Below are positions 8,022 to 15,169 of a stretch of 25,762 nucleotides of DNA, in pieces. The DNA lies in assembly GCA_034436015.1 (NCBI GenBank), contig DAOTWG010000022.1:1-25762 (forward strand), written 5' to 3'. The first letter of the stretch is position 1, and the number at the start of each line of letters is the position of its first letter. The stretch is from DAOTVX01 sp034436015. GTDB taxonomy: Bacteria; Chloroflexota; Anaerolineae; Anaerolineales; Villigracilaceae. Position numbers and translations under genes: made by a program. A model generated the notes under the pieces. The model ran no database searches. It was not told where the DNA came from and saw nothing but the letters and a program-made list of their open reading frames with translations.

Positions 8022-9431
8022 TTAGGGAATCTCCACTGTTTCGTGTAGCGATGGGTAGTGAATTGGCAAAAGGGAGGCCTGCGAGAGACGCGCGCGCAAG
8101 GCGGAGGCGGCCGGTGGTTCGCCGTGGACGAGAAAGATGCCGCGGGCGCAATCCTGGACTGCCAGGGCATATTCCATCAACATCGTTTGCCCGGCATGAG
8201 CCGAAAGGCCGCCGATCGTTGCTACGTCTGCCCGGCGATAGTAGGTCTCGCCGAAGATTCGTACTGTAGCCGCGCGTTCGGCCAGGCGGCGGCCCAGGGT
8301 ATCAGGCGCCTGCCAGGATACAATCACAATCGTATTCCGCTCGTCCTCGATGTTATTTTTCAGGTGGTAGAGAATACGTCCCGTTTCGGCCATGCCGGAA
8401 GCGGAGATGATAACCATTGGTTCTTGCCGCTCGTTCAGTGCTTTCGATTCCTCTGCCGATTCGATATAGGTCAGGCCATCGAAAGCGAGGGCCGGATGCG
8501 CGCCAAGTTGGATGAAGCGGCGCGAGTCCTCGTCATAGCATTCGGGGTGGCGTGCGAAGACGCGTGTGGCGCTGATTGCCAGGGGACTATCTACGAAAAC
8601 GGGCACGGGTGGGATGCTGCCGGCGGCGCGCATCATGCGCAGGCTATAGAGAAGTTCCTGCGTCCGGCCGACGGCGAAAGCGGGAATGATGACTTTCCCG
8701 CCACGTTGAATGGTTCGTAAGACGACCTCCTGGAATTCGCGGTGGGCCTCAACGGGATCGCGGTGAGGCTTGTCGCCATACGTGCACTCCATAATGAGAT
8801 AGTCGGCATCGAATGGCAAAATTGGATCGCGCACGATGGGCAGCCCTCGCCGTCCGATGTCGCCGGAGAACCAAAGGCGCACGCGGCGACCGTTTTGCCG
8901 TATCTCCAGCCGAATGGCAGCAGAACCCAGGATATGCCCGGCCTCAAGGAATGCGGCGGTCACGCCCTCTGCGACCTCAAAGGGTTGGTTGTAATCGATT
9001 GGGTGGAACAGGGGTTGCACTTGAAGCGCGTCTTCGGCGGTGTAGAGCGGTTCGACCGGTGGTTCGCCGCGGCGTGCTCGCCGGTGGTTTACCGACTCGA
9101 CGTTTGCCTCCTGCACGTGGCCGGCGTCGCGCAGCATGATGTCGGCCAAATCTACTGTAGCTGCGGTGGCATAGATTGGGCCGTGATATCCATGCTTGAC
9201 CAGATTGGGCAAATTGCCGCAGTGATCAATGTGCGCGTGGGAGAGCAGCACGGCATCAATCGAGCCTGGGTCGAAAGGGAACTCACGATTCCGGCGATAG
9301 GTCTCCTCCCGCTTTCCTTGAAATAGGCCGCAATCGAGCAGAATGCGCGCGCTGTTCGTCTCCAGCAGATGTTGCGAGCCGGTAACGGTTTGGGCGGCTC
9401 CGTGAAAGGTGAGTCGTATAGGACGTGTCAT
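8022..9431 (-). CDS. Beta-CASP metallo-beta-lactamase-fold ribonuclease with RMMBL domain
   Basis: This 469-residue protein is a zinc-dependent nuclease of the Ysh1/CPSF73-like bacterial group. Motif 2 is SHAHIDH (64-70), with H166 in EAGHILGSA, D191 in SGDIG, the beta-CASP entry ECTYGD (215-220), PAFAVGRTQEL (about 251), ISASGMAETGR (about 343) and the RMMBL motif GGLSAHAGQ with its histidine near 414. Such proteins act as RNA endo- or exonucleases in the cytoplasm, and the particular substrate is not shown. GGGAG just upstream of the ATG is the likely Shine-Dalgarno. It follows RNase D by 31 bases, so two RNA-degrading enzymes appear to be co-transcribed. Confidence 0.92.
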   Translation of the reverse strand: MTRPIRLTFHGAAQTVTGSQHLLETNSARILLDCGLFQGKREETYRRNREFPFDPGSIDAVLLSHAHIDHCGNLPNLVKHGYHGPIYATAATVDLADIMLRDAGHVQEANVESVNHRRARRGEPPVEPLYTAEDALQVQPLFHPIDYNQPFEVAEGVTAAFLEAGHILGSAAIRLEIRQNGRRVRLWFSGDIGRRGLPIVRDPILPFDADYLIMECTYGDKPHRDPVEAHREFQEVVLRTIQRGGKVIIPAFAVGRTQELLYSLRMMRAAGSIPPVPVFVDSPLAISATRVFARHPECYDEDSRRFIQLGAHPALAFDGLTYIESAEESKALNERQEPMVIISASGMAETGRILYHLKNNIEDERNTIVIVSWQAPDTLGRRLAERAATVRIFGETYYRRADVATIGGLSAHAGQTMLMEYALAVQDCARGIFLVHGEPPAASALRARLSQASLLPIHYPSLHETVEIP

Positions 9432-9462
9432 GGCTCTCCCTTCCGTCTAAAGGAGTAGCAAG

Positions 9463-10581
9463 TCACAAAAGGCGAAGAATCTCCCGGCCAAAGTGCTGCA
9501 GCCTCCAGGGGGAATCTTGCATGATTGCGGCTAACTCATCGTAGGACTGAGGCGCGCGTTCGGCGATAGCGCACAGGTACTCGCGTGGCAGAACGAGGTC
9601 CGATGCGAGGCCAAGGCGCTTCCCGACGCTCTGCCGCCAACGGCGGAGCCGTTCCAGGCGATCGAGGTAGGCCTGGCTTGGACGCACAGGTAATGAACGC
9701 GAGACCGGCGGATTTTCCTTGCCGCGACGGATGGCGTTCAAGATACCATCGCCGAAGCAACGAACTTGGCGTCTCGTCAAGCCGGCCTGTTCCAGCACGT
9801 GGTGTGTTTGCGGGGCCAGGCGCGCAAGCGCGAGGAGGGTCTTCTCGCTCAGGACCTTGAACACGGGGCGATTTAACCGACGCGCTTCGCGTTCGCGCCA
9901 AAGACAGAGTTCTTTGAGGATCGCCAGGGTGCGCTCGTCTAGATTCTGAGCGCCGTTCAGGCGTTGCCAGAGCGGTGGCGACGAGGCGCAAGAATCTCGC
10001 AGGCGTGCCAGGCGAGCGAATTCCTCCTGCGCCAGCGCGTCACGGCCACACGCTTTCAATTCGGCGTAGAGAGCCTCGCGCAGGGGAATCAGGTAGTGCG
10101 TGTCGAGACAGGCGTAGTTTAGCCATTCCCACGGTAGAGGACGGCGTGCCCAATTGACTTTCTGGTAATGTTTGTTGACCTGGAGGCCGAAGCGTGTGGC
10201 GAGTATGGTGTCCAATCCGACTTGCCGGTAGCCCAGCAAACGCGCCGCTTGCATGGTGTCGAAAATCGAGCGCGCCTCGATGCCAAAATCGCGTTTAAGC
10301 CCTAGCAGGTCGTATTCTGCTGCATGAAAAACCTTTTCGATAGCAGGATTAGCGAAGATCGGGGCCAGCGCGTTCAAATCTGACAAGGCTAGCGGGTCTA
10401 GGATGTAATCGTTTTCGGGGGTGGAAAACTGAATAAGGCAAACCTGTTCGCGGTAGGCATGTAGGCTGTTGGCTTCGGTATCCACTGCGAAGCGCGGTTG
10501 GCGTTGCAGGTCTTCGATCAATCTGGAGAAGGCTTCCGGTGAAGCGACCCAAATCGGCGGCGGTAATGTAGCGTTACTCAT
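9463..10581 (-). CDS. rnd: Ribonuclease D (DEDDy 3'-5' exonuclease with HRDC domain)
   Basis: This 372-residue exonuclease trims 3' ends of tRNA and other small RNA precursors. Exo I is VDTEANS (D34, E36), Exo II is HAAEYDLLGLKRD (D91) and Exo III is YACLDTHYL (Y156, D160), the DEDDy set. An HRDC domain follows from about residue 210 (LWREREARRLNRPVFKVLSE), with a second HRDC-like helical stretch at the C-terminus. I chose the ATG at 10581. The in-frame ATG at 10590 shares its bases with a TATAAT box (10589-10594) and so would not be transcribed from it. With that promoter the message would start at the chosen ATG, and no Shine-Dalgarno is visible. Confidence 0.92.
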   Translation of the reverse strand: MSNATLPPPIWVASPEAFSRLIEDLQRQPRFAVDTEANSLHAYREQVCLIQFSTPENDYILDPLALSDLNALAPIFANPAIEKVFHAAEYDLLGLKRDFGIEARSIFDTMQAARLLGYRQVGLDTILATRFGLQVNKHYQKVNWARRPLPWEWLNYACLDTHYLIPLREALYAELKACGRDALAQEEFARLARLRDSCASSPPLWQRLNGAQNLDERTLAILKELCLWREREARRLNRPVFKVLSEKTLLALARLAPQTHHVLEQAGLTRRQVRCFGDGILNAIRRGKENPPVSRSLPVRPSQAYLDRLERLRRWRQSVGKRLGLASDLVLPREYLCAIAERAPQSYDELAAIMQDSPWRLQHFGREILRLL

Positions 10582-10588
10582 GGTTTTC

Positions 10589-10616
10589 ATTATAACGCAA
10601 CGTGATGTGCGCGCAA
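10589..10616 (-). promoter_or_regulatory. Promoter of the RNase D operon, likely leaderless
   Basis: Minus-strand TTGCGC (10611-10616), 16-bp spacer, TATAAT (10589-10594), then seven bases (GAAAACC) and ATG. The expected start point falls on or next to the ATG. Confidence 0.5.
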
Positions 10617-10668
10617 AAGTGGCAGGTCAGTTCTTGGAGGCGCCCCGCAACGTTTCGTGCATTGTTGC

Positions 10669-10678
10669 AACACGTGTT
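10669..10678. repeat. 10-bp palindrome AACACGTGTT in the RNase D upstream region
   Basis: Perfect self-complementary AACACGTGTT, about 75 bases upstream of the RNase D -10 box. It could be a regulator site, but 10 bp alone can occur by chance. Confidence 0.25.
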
Positions 10679-10748
10679 CCGGTAGAATACGCCTGTAAGT
10701 GTTCGGTCATCGCCTGTTACTCCCACGGCGATCTGGAAGACCCGGACT

Positions 10749-10774
10749 CGCTCTCTTTTCTTTGGGAGAGAGCG
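10749..10774. repeat. Inverted repeat between GNAT and RNase D genes
   Basis: CGCTCTCT (10749-10756) pairs with AGAGAGCG (10767-10774) around a 10-base loop. No T-tract follows on either strand, so it is not a standard terminator. It lies about 54 bases after the acetyltransferase stop and could reduce read-through or stabilise the 3' end. Confidence 0.4.
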
Positions 10775-10827
10775 CAAGGAAACTGTGCAAGAGGGGGGAT
10801 TGTAGCCGTCTCAGGGGATCGGCGGTC

Positions 10828-11268
10828 TTAATGCGGGCGAATCTTTTCCATGACTAGCGCGTCTTCTCCGTCCTCGTAGTATTTCGGCCAACGTTCCAGC
10901 GAGCAATACCCTGCTTTTTCGTAGAGGTGGATGGCTGCCAAGTTGGACACGCGCACACATAACCGCAGGCGTTGTTGTTGAAGGCGCGCTTCGCAGGCTT
11001 CCAGCAGGGCTATGCCGATCCCTCGCCGACGGTAAGCTGGCAGGACGCCCAGTGTGGCAATCCAGGCAATGTTCTCTTGTGGGCGCGGGTCGCCGGCGAT
11101 AAAGCCAACCATGAAGCCGTCCATAACGGCCTTGAGGCGCACGATATCCGGCCAGGTCAACACGGCAACCAAGTCGAACAAAGGCCACCGATCTTCGGCA
11201 AAACAGGCGCGTTCCAACTGATGCAGTGCGGCTAGATCGCGCCACGTGGCCGCTACAATCTCCATCAT
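10828..11268 (-). CDS. GNAT-family N-acetyltransferase, RimI-like
   Basis: This 146-residue single-domain acetyltransferase uses acetyl-CoA. Motif A is present as YRRRGIGI (79-86), the R/Q-x-x-G-x-G/A pyrophosphate loop, preceded by the beta-4 strand IATLGVLPAY. AIHLYEKAGY (111-120) is the motif B region typical of RimI-type N-terminal protein acetyltransferases. The substrate is inferred at best: a ribosomal-protein or other N-terminus is possible, a small amine cannot be excluded. The start is ATGATG, so the second ATG (11265) is equally possible. A 246-base gap with an inverted repeat separates it from RNase D, so it may be its own transcript. Confidence 0.82.
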   Translation of the reverse strand: MMEIVAATWRDLAALHQLERACFAEDRWPLFDLVAVLTWPDIVRLKAVMDGFMVGFIAGDPRPQENIAWIATLGVLPAYRRRGIGIALLEACEARLQQQRLRLCVRVSNLAAIHLYEKAGYCSLERWPKYYEDGEDALVMEKIRPH

Positions 11269-11285
11269 AAATGATACGGTTCGTG

Positions 11286-11324
11286 AAAACGAGTCCTCTC
11301 GCTCAGCAAGGAGCGAGAGGACTC
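11286..11324 (-). terminator. Strong intrinsic terminator after the slipin gene
   Basis: GAGTCCTCTCGCTC (11291-11304) and GAGCGAGAGGACTC (11311-11324) form a perfect 14-bp stem with a 6-base loop. Read on the minus strand the stem is followed by GTTTTCAC, a short T-run, 18 bases after the slipin stop codon. Confidence 0.8.
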
Positions 11325-11342
11325 CTAGGTGTTGAAGAGAAT

Positions 11343-12233
11343 CTACTTGCTGCCCTTTACAAAGTTTTCGAGCATGCTGGTAAATTCCATAGGAAAGATG
11401 AATTTGGTCGAGGCGCCCTGTCCGAGTGACTTTAAGGTATCGAAGTACTGCAAGGTCATGGTCTTCTGGTCCACGGTCTTGGCAACGGCGAAGATCTTCT
11501 CTAGGGCGATGGAGAACCCTTCCGCGCGCAGGATTTGCGCCTCGCGTTGTCCTTCGGCTTCTAGGATTGCGGCCCGCTTGGCGCCTTCCGCGCGTAGGAT
11601 GGCGGCCTGTTTTTCGCCCTCGGCTACGTTGATGGCGGCCTCGCGTGTACCGTTCGATTCGGTCACGACAGCGCGGCGGACGCGCTCGGCAGACATCTGG
11701 CGATTCATTGCCTCTTGCACCTCGCGCGGCGGGATAATCTCGCGAATCTCGACGTTCGTCACCTTGACCCCCCAGCGCTCGGTTACCTCATCCAATTTTA
11801 TGCGCAGGGTATTGTTGATATGCTCGCGTTGCGAGAGGACATCGTCCAGCATGATGCCACCGATGACGGCGCGAAGAGTAGTGGTTGCCATACCCTGTGC
11901 TGCCATCTCGAAGTTGCCTACCTGCAAGACCGATTGCACGGGATCGAGCACTTTATAGTACCAGATGAAGTCAATCGAGATGGGGGCGTTATCTTTCGTG
12001 ATGGACGTCTGGTGGGGAATCTCGCGCACTTGCTCGCGCAAATCTACCCGCACGGCCTTGTCAATGACGGGAATGAGCAACACTAGGCCGGGCCCACGGG
12101 AACCAATGCACCGTCCCAGGCGGAAGACTACCAACCGCTGATATTCGTTGACGACGCGGATGGCGCTCATCAAACCAATGATGAGGACGGCGATGACAAA
12201 GACGGCCAGACAGAATATCAAAGTAAGATCCAT
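11343..12233 (-). CDS. Slipin / SPFH (band 7) membrane protein
   Basis: This 296-residue stomatin-like protein has one N-terminal membrane segment (about 4-24). The SPFH domain (about 25-185) begins AIRVVNEYQRLVVFRLGR and includes GPGLVLLIPVID and DAPISIDFIWYYKV-type strands (here NAPISIDFIWYYKV). A long Ala/Glu-rich coiled coil (about 187-250, with repeated AEG-type heptads) follows. Bacterial slipins form oligomeric membrane scaffolds and are nearly always paired with NfeD, as here: the NfeD gene ends 25 bases upstream. AAGGAGG four bases before the ATG fixes the start. Its exact cellular role is not established; membrane microdomain organisation is the usual inference. Confidence 0.94.
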   Translation of the reverse strand: MDLTLIFCLAVFVIAVLIIGLMSAIRVVNEYQRLVVFRLGRCIGSRGPGLVLLIPVIDKAVRVDLREQVREIPHQTSITKDNAPISIDFIWYYKVLDPVQSVLQVGNFEMAAQGMATTTLRAVIGGIMLDDVLSQREHINNTLRIKLDEVTERWGVKVTNVEIREIIPPREVQEAMNRQMSAERVRRAVVTESNGTREAAINVAEGEKQAAILRAEGAKRAAILEAEGQREAQILRAEGFSIALEKIFAVAKTVDQKTMTLQYFDTLKSLGQGASTKFIFPMEFTSMLENFVKGSK

Positions 12234-12258
12234 TTTGCCTCCTTATAATGGGGAATGG

Positions 12259-12861
12259 TCATCCGGATTTGACTTTTTCCACGAGGAGAATAAATCCCTC
12301 GCGTCCTATCACACGCACGGTGGCGCCAGCCGGGATGGCTTTCTCGCTGTGCGCCGTCCAGAGTTCGCCGGTCACCTGTACCAAACCGGTCTCGTGAATG
12401 TCTGTTTTGGCCTCGCCGAGTTGACCGATTAACGCTTGCAAATTGTGGCTGGGAGGGGCCTGATGGGCTTGCAGGGTTTTGGTGGCTGTTATCCAAACAA
12501 AACTGCCGGCCAGCGCAGAGACCACAATGGCTAGAATAGGATTGACGGCAGGCAACCAGCCTCCTTCGGCGTTGAAGAGGTACAAGGAACTGATCAGGAC
12601 GCCGGCGATGCTGATGCCGAGCCAGAGTTTGCGCTTGGGTCGGCGAGCAGCATATACGAAAGGCGCCATGCTGGCTATGGATGCAACCAGCGCCCAGGGA
12701 TTCAGACCGACATGGTAGATGATGTAAGCGGTCAGGGCAAGAAAGAGAAAAGCACTGACCTCCAACGCTCCGGTGCCTGGCGTCAGGATAACCAGCAAGG
12801 TTAACACAGCACCTACCACCAGCAACACATACGCGGTGTTTGGATTGAGCAAGGCTTCCAT
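12259..12861 (-). CDS. NfeD-family membrane protein (short form, slipin partner)
   Basis: This 200-residue protein has four or five predicted membrane helices (about 8-27, 33-50, 52-70, 79-95, 103-127) and a C-terminal OB-fold-like NfeD domain (about 141-197, from QALIGQLGEAKTDI to FILLVEKV). The protease domain found in long NfeD proteins is absent, so this is the short form. It is the first gene of a two-gene operon with the slipin. AAAGGAG six bases before the ATG supports the start, and a TATAAT box lies 26 bases upstream. The OB domain is thought to contact the slipin oligomer. Confidence 0.9.
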   Translation of the reverse strand: MEALLNPNTAYVLLVVGAVLTLLVILTPGTGALEVSAFLFLALTAYIIYHVGLNPWALVASIASMAPFVYAARRPKRKLWLGISIAGVLISSLYLFNAEGGWLPAVNPILAIVVSALAGSFVWITATKTLQAHQAPPSHNLQALIGQLGEAKTDIHETGLVQVTGELWTAHSEKAIPAGATVRVIGREGFILLVEKVKSG

Positions 12862-12887
12862 GGCGCGCTCCTTTGATGGATGAGTAT

Positions 12888-12893
12888 ATTATA
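12888..12893 (-). promoter_or_regulatory. -10 box for the NfeD-slipin operon
   Basis: Minus-strand TGTATAAT in the 154-base divergent intergenic region. The -35 match is weak (CTGCAC at 17-bp spacing). The leader is about 20 bases and includes the AAAGGAG ribosome binding site. Confidence 0.5.
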
Positions 12894-12960
12894 CAGCCTT
12901 TATGTATGCTGTGCAGTAAGCGTGGAAGAGGTGCTGGATCCGTAACATGCAAATACGGTC

Positions 12961-12990
12961 TTGTAATGGGCGTTCGCTGTGTTTTATGGT
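12961..12990 (+). promoter_or_regulatory. Candidate promoter for MoxR copy 2 operon
   Basis: TTGTAA (12961-12966), 18-bp spacer, TATGGT (12985-12990), 25 bases before the ATG. Each element matches four of six consensus bases, so this is a tentative call. Confidence 0.3.
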
Positions 12991-13015
12991 ATCCTTGAGG
13001 CAAACTGGAGGCGGC

Positions 13016-13963
13016 ATGAATCGTACGCAGGAATTTGCAACCAAGGTCATCGAGAACGTCGAGCGCGTGATTGTGGGCAAACGTGACGTGATTGAATTGC
13101 TCGTGGTAGCGTTGCTTTGCGAGGGGCATGTGTTGCTTGAAGATGTGCCGGGCGTGGGCAAAACCATGCTGGCGCGCGCCATGGCCATCAGTATTGGCGG
13201 ACAGTTCAAACGTCTGCAATGCACGCCCGATTTATTGCCAAACGATGTGACGGGCGTTTCGGTCTATAACCAAAAGAGCGGCGAGTTCGAGTTCCGTCCG
13301 GGCCCGGTCTTTGTCAACGTTCTGCTGGCAGATGAAATTAACCGCGCTACGCCGCGCACCCAGTCGGCGCTGCTGGAGGCAATGCAGGAGCAACAGGTGA
13401 CCGTGGACGGCGTAACGCGCCCGTTGCCGCGCCCTTTCCTTGTCATGGCTACCCAGAATCCAATTGAATACGAGGGCACTTTCCCTTTGCCAGAAGCGCA
13501 ACTCGACCGCTTCCTGATGCGTCTGGCTGTTGGCTATCCCTTCGCGGAAGACGAGAAATTTTTATTGAAGCATTTGGGGCGCGAGCATCCGATTACGAAG
13601 ATCGGCGCGGTAGTGGACGGGATGGAAATCCTCGATTTGCAGAAGGAATGCTGGGATGTACATGTGGACGCGACGTTGCGCGACTATATTGTTCGCCTGG
13701 TAGCAGCAACTCGTTCCCATCCTGATTTGGCGCTGGGGGCCAGTCCGCGCGCGAGTTTAGCTCTCTTCAAGACGGCGCAGGCGTTTGCCGCCTTGCGTGG
13801 TCGCGACCACGTCTTGCCGGATGACGTGAAGTGTTTGGTCCCGCCGATTTTGACACACCGATTGATCGTTAAGCCTGAAGCAGAACTACGCGGCCGCACT
13901 GCAAGCGCCATTGTCCGCGATTTGCTGACCGAGGTACCACTTGATTTAGGCGAATTCCGCTAG
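13016..13963 (+). CDS. MoxR-family AAA+ ATPase, copy 2
   Basis: This 315-residue AAA+ ATPase has EDVPGVGKT (42-50), LADEINRA (104-111), ATQNP (sensor 1) and LDRF motifs in the same register as copy 1. The start is the ATG at 13016, with GGAGG at 13007-13011. The longer open frame from 12947 has an unrelated-looking N-terminus and covers the likely promoter. It is followed three bases later by a GTG-started DUF58 gene and then a DUF4129 membrane protein, so this module has one more component than copy 1. A role in energy-dependent maturation of envelope proteins is inferred from the family. Confidence 0.95.
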   Translation: MNRTQEFATKVIENVERVIVGKRDVIELLVVALLCEGHVLLEDVPGVGKTMLARAMAISIGGQFKRLQCTPDLLPNDVTGVSVYNQKSGEFEFRPGPVFVNVLLADEINRATPRTQSALLEAMQEQQVTVDGVTRPLPRPFLVMATQNPIEYEGTFPLPEAQLDRFLMRLAVGYPFAEDEKFLLKHLGREHPITKIGAVVDGMEILDLQKECWDVHVDATLRDYIVRLVAATRSHPDLALGASPRASLALFKTAQAFAALRGRDHVLPDDVKCLVPPILTHRLIVKPEAELRGRTASAIVRDLLTEVPLDLGEFR

Positions 13964-13966
13964 GCT

Positions 13967-15151
13967 GTGACAGGGCAATACTGGATTCTTTTGCTGGTTC
14001 TGGTAGTTGTCGCCGCGACGGTGCGCGGCAGTTTTGCCTTTACAGTGCTATACCTGTTGATGGGGGCTTACCTTCTTGGTCGCCTCTGGCTTGCGTATAG
14101 CCAAAAGAAAGTCTCCGCGCGCCGCGTCTTACAACCTTATGCCTTTTGGGGAGAGGACATTCCTGTCCGACTGGAATTTGAGAACGCGGGTTTTGTGCCG
14201 GTTCCTTGGTTGCAGGCTCAGGAGAGTATGCCGGTCAACCTGGCAACGGCGCGTGAAATGAAGCGCGTTCTGGCCCTTGGACCGCGTGGACGCCATACGC
14301 TGACCTATGCGCTGCGGGCGCGTAAACGGGGGTGCTATCGCGTCGGGCCGTTATTCACGCTCATGGGCGACCTTCTTGGCCTAGCTGGAGCGGAAGCAAA
14401 AGAGATCGACGCGGATAGTCTTATCGTCTATCCTCGCATTGTCCCAATGCCGTATCTCGCGTTACCATCTCGTTCGCCGCAAGGGACCTTGCGCCACATG
14501 CAACCCATTTTCGAGGATCCGACACGTGTGCGGGGTAAACGCGATTACCTCCCCGGCGATTCGCTGCGCCGGGTGGATTGGAAAGCTACGGCCATTGCCG
14601 GACGTTTGCAGGTCAAACAGTTCGAGCCGTCCATCGCGCTGGACGTGGTGATTTTCTTGAATCTGAATAATGCGGAATATGCGGCTCAGTATCGGATTGA
14701 CACTACGGAACTGGCGATTGTCGCGGCGGCTTCGGTGGCGAATCGTGTCTCTGGTCAGCGGCAGGCTATTGGTCTGGCGACGAACGGTGTAGACTCTGTG
14801 GAGACTGGGCGAACGATACCATTTATCCCGCCGCGCAAAGGCCGCGCGCACTTGATTCGCATCCTGGAGGCGCTGGCGCGCGTGCAGGCTGCGGAAGGCC
14901 GCCCGTTGGCGACAATGCTGAATGAGGTCGGCCCACGGTTACCCTGGGGCGTAACCCTGGTGGTTATTGCTGGTCGAGCAGATGAGGCCTTGTTCGATGA
15001 GCTGTTTCAAGCGCGTCGGCGCGGGCAGAACGTCGTGTTGATGCTGGTTGGTCGGGTTATCCGTGTACAGGAAACGCGGCGACGCGCGGAACATTTCGGC
15101 ATCCCGTTCTATGCGATTCAGGAAGAGGACGATCTGACGTCTTGCCGGTAA
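13967..15151 (+). CDS. DUF58 domain protein, copy 2 (MoxR partner)
   Basis: This 394-residue protein starts at GTG, three bases after the MoxR stop, consistent with translational coupling. Two hydrophobic helices (about 5-20 and 25-43) are followed by a beta-rich region and the DUF58 signature KRDYLPGDSLRRVDWKATA (191-209) and LQVKQFEP (214-221). This copy keeps the consensus D and K that copy 1 has lost. The predicted VWA-like strand reads VVIFLNLNN, where the metal-site D-x-S-x-S motif of true VWA domains is not visible. It probably acts at the cytoplasmic membrane with the neighbouring MoxR and the downstream membrane protein. Confidence 0.9.
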   Translation: MTGQYWILLLVLVVVAATVRGSFAFTVLYLLMGAYLLGRLWLAYSQKKVSARRVLQPYAFWGEDIPVRLEFENAGFVPVPWLQAQESMPVNLATAREMKRVLALGPRGRHTLTYALRARKRGCYRVGPLFTLMGDLLGLAGAEAKEIDADSLIVYPRIVPMPYLALPSRSPQGTLRHMQPIFEDPTRVRGKRDYLPGDSLRRVDWKATAIAGRLQVKQFEPSIALDVVIFLNLNNAEYAAQYRIDTTELAIVAAASVANRVSGQRQAIGLATNGVDSVETGRTIPFIPPRKGRAHLIRILEALARVQAAEGRPLATMLNEVGPRLPWGVTLVVIAGRADEALFDELFQARRRGQNVVLMLVGRVIRVQETRRRAEHFGIPFYAIQEEDDLTSCR

Positions 15152-15169
15152 ATCCATGTGTGGTGAACA

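Noticed and set aside
10574..10831. Small protein or structured RNA between GNAT and RNase D
   Set aside because: Short frames on both strands lack ribosome binding sites and family resemblance; the inverted repeat alone does not fit a known RNA class I can name.
12218..13219. Minus-strand open frame of 333 codons over NfeD and the MoxR start
   Set aside because: It overlaps NfeD in another frame and runs antisense into MoxR copy 2; the product is His/Arg/Ser-rich with no family pattern.
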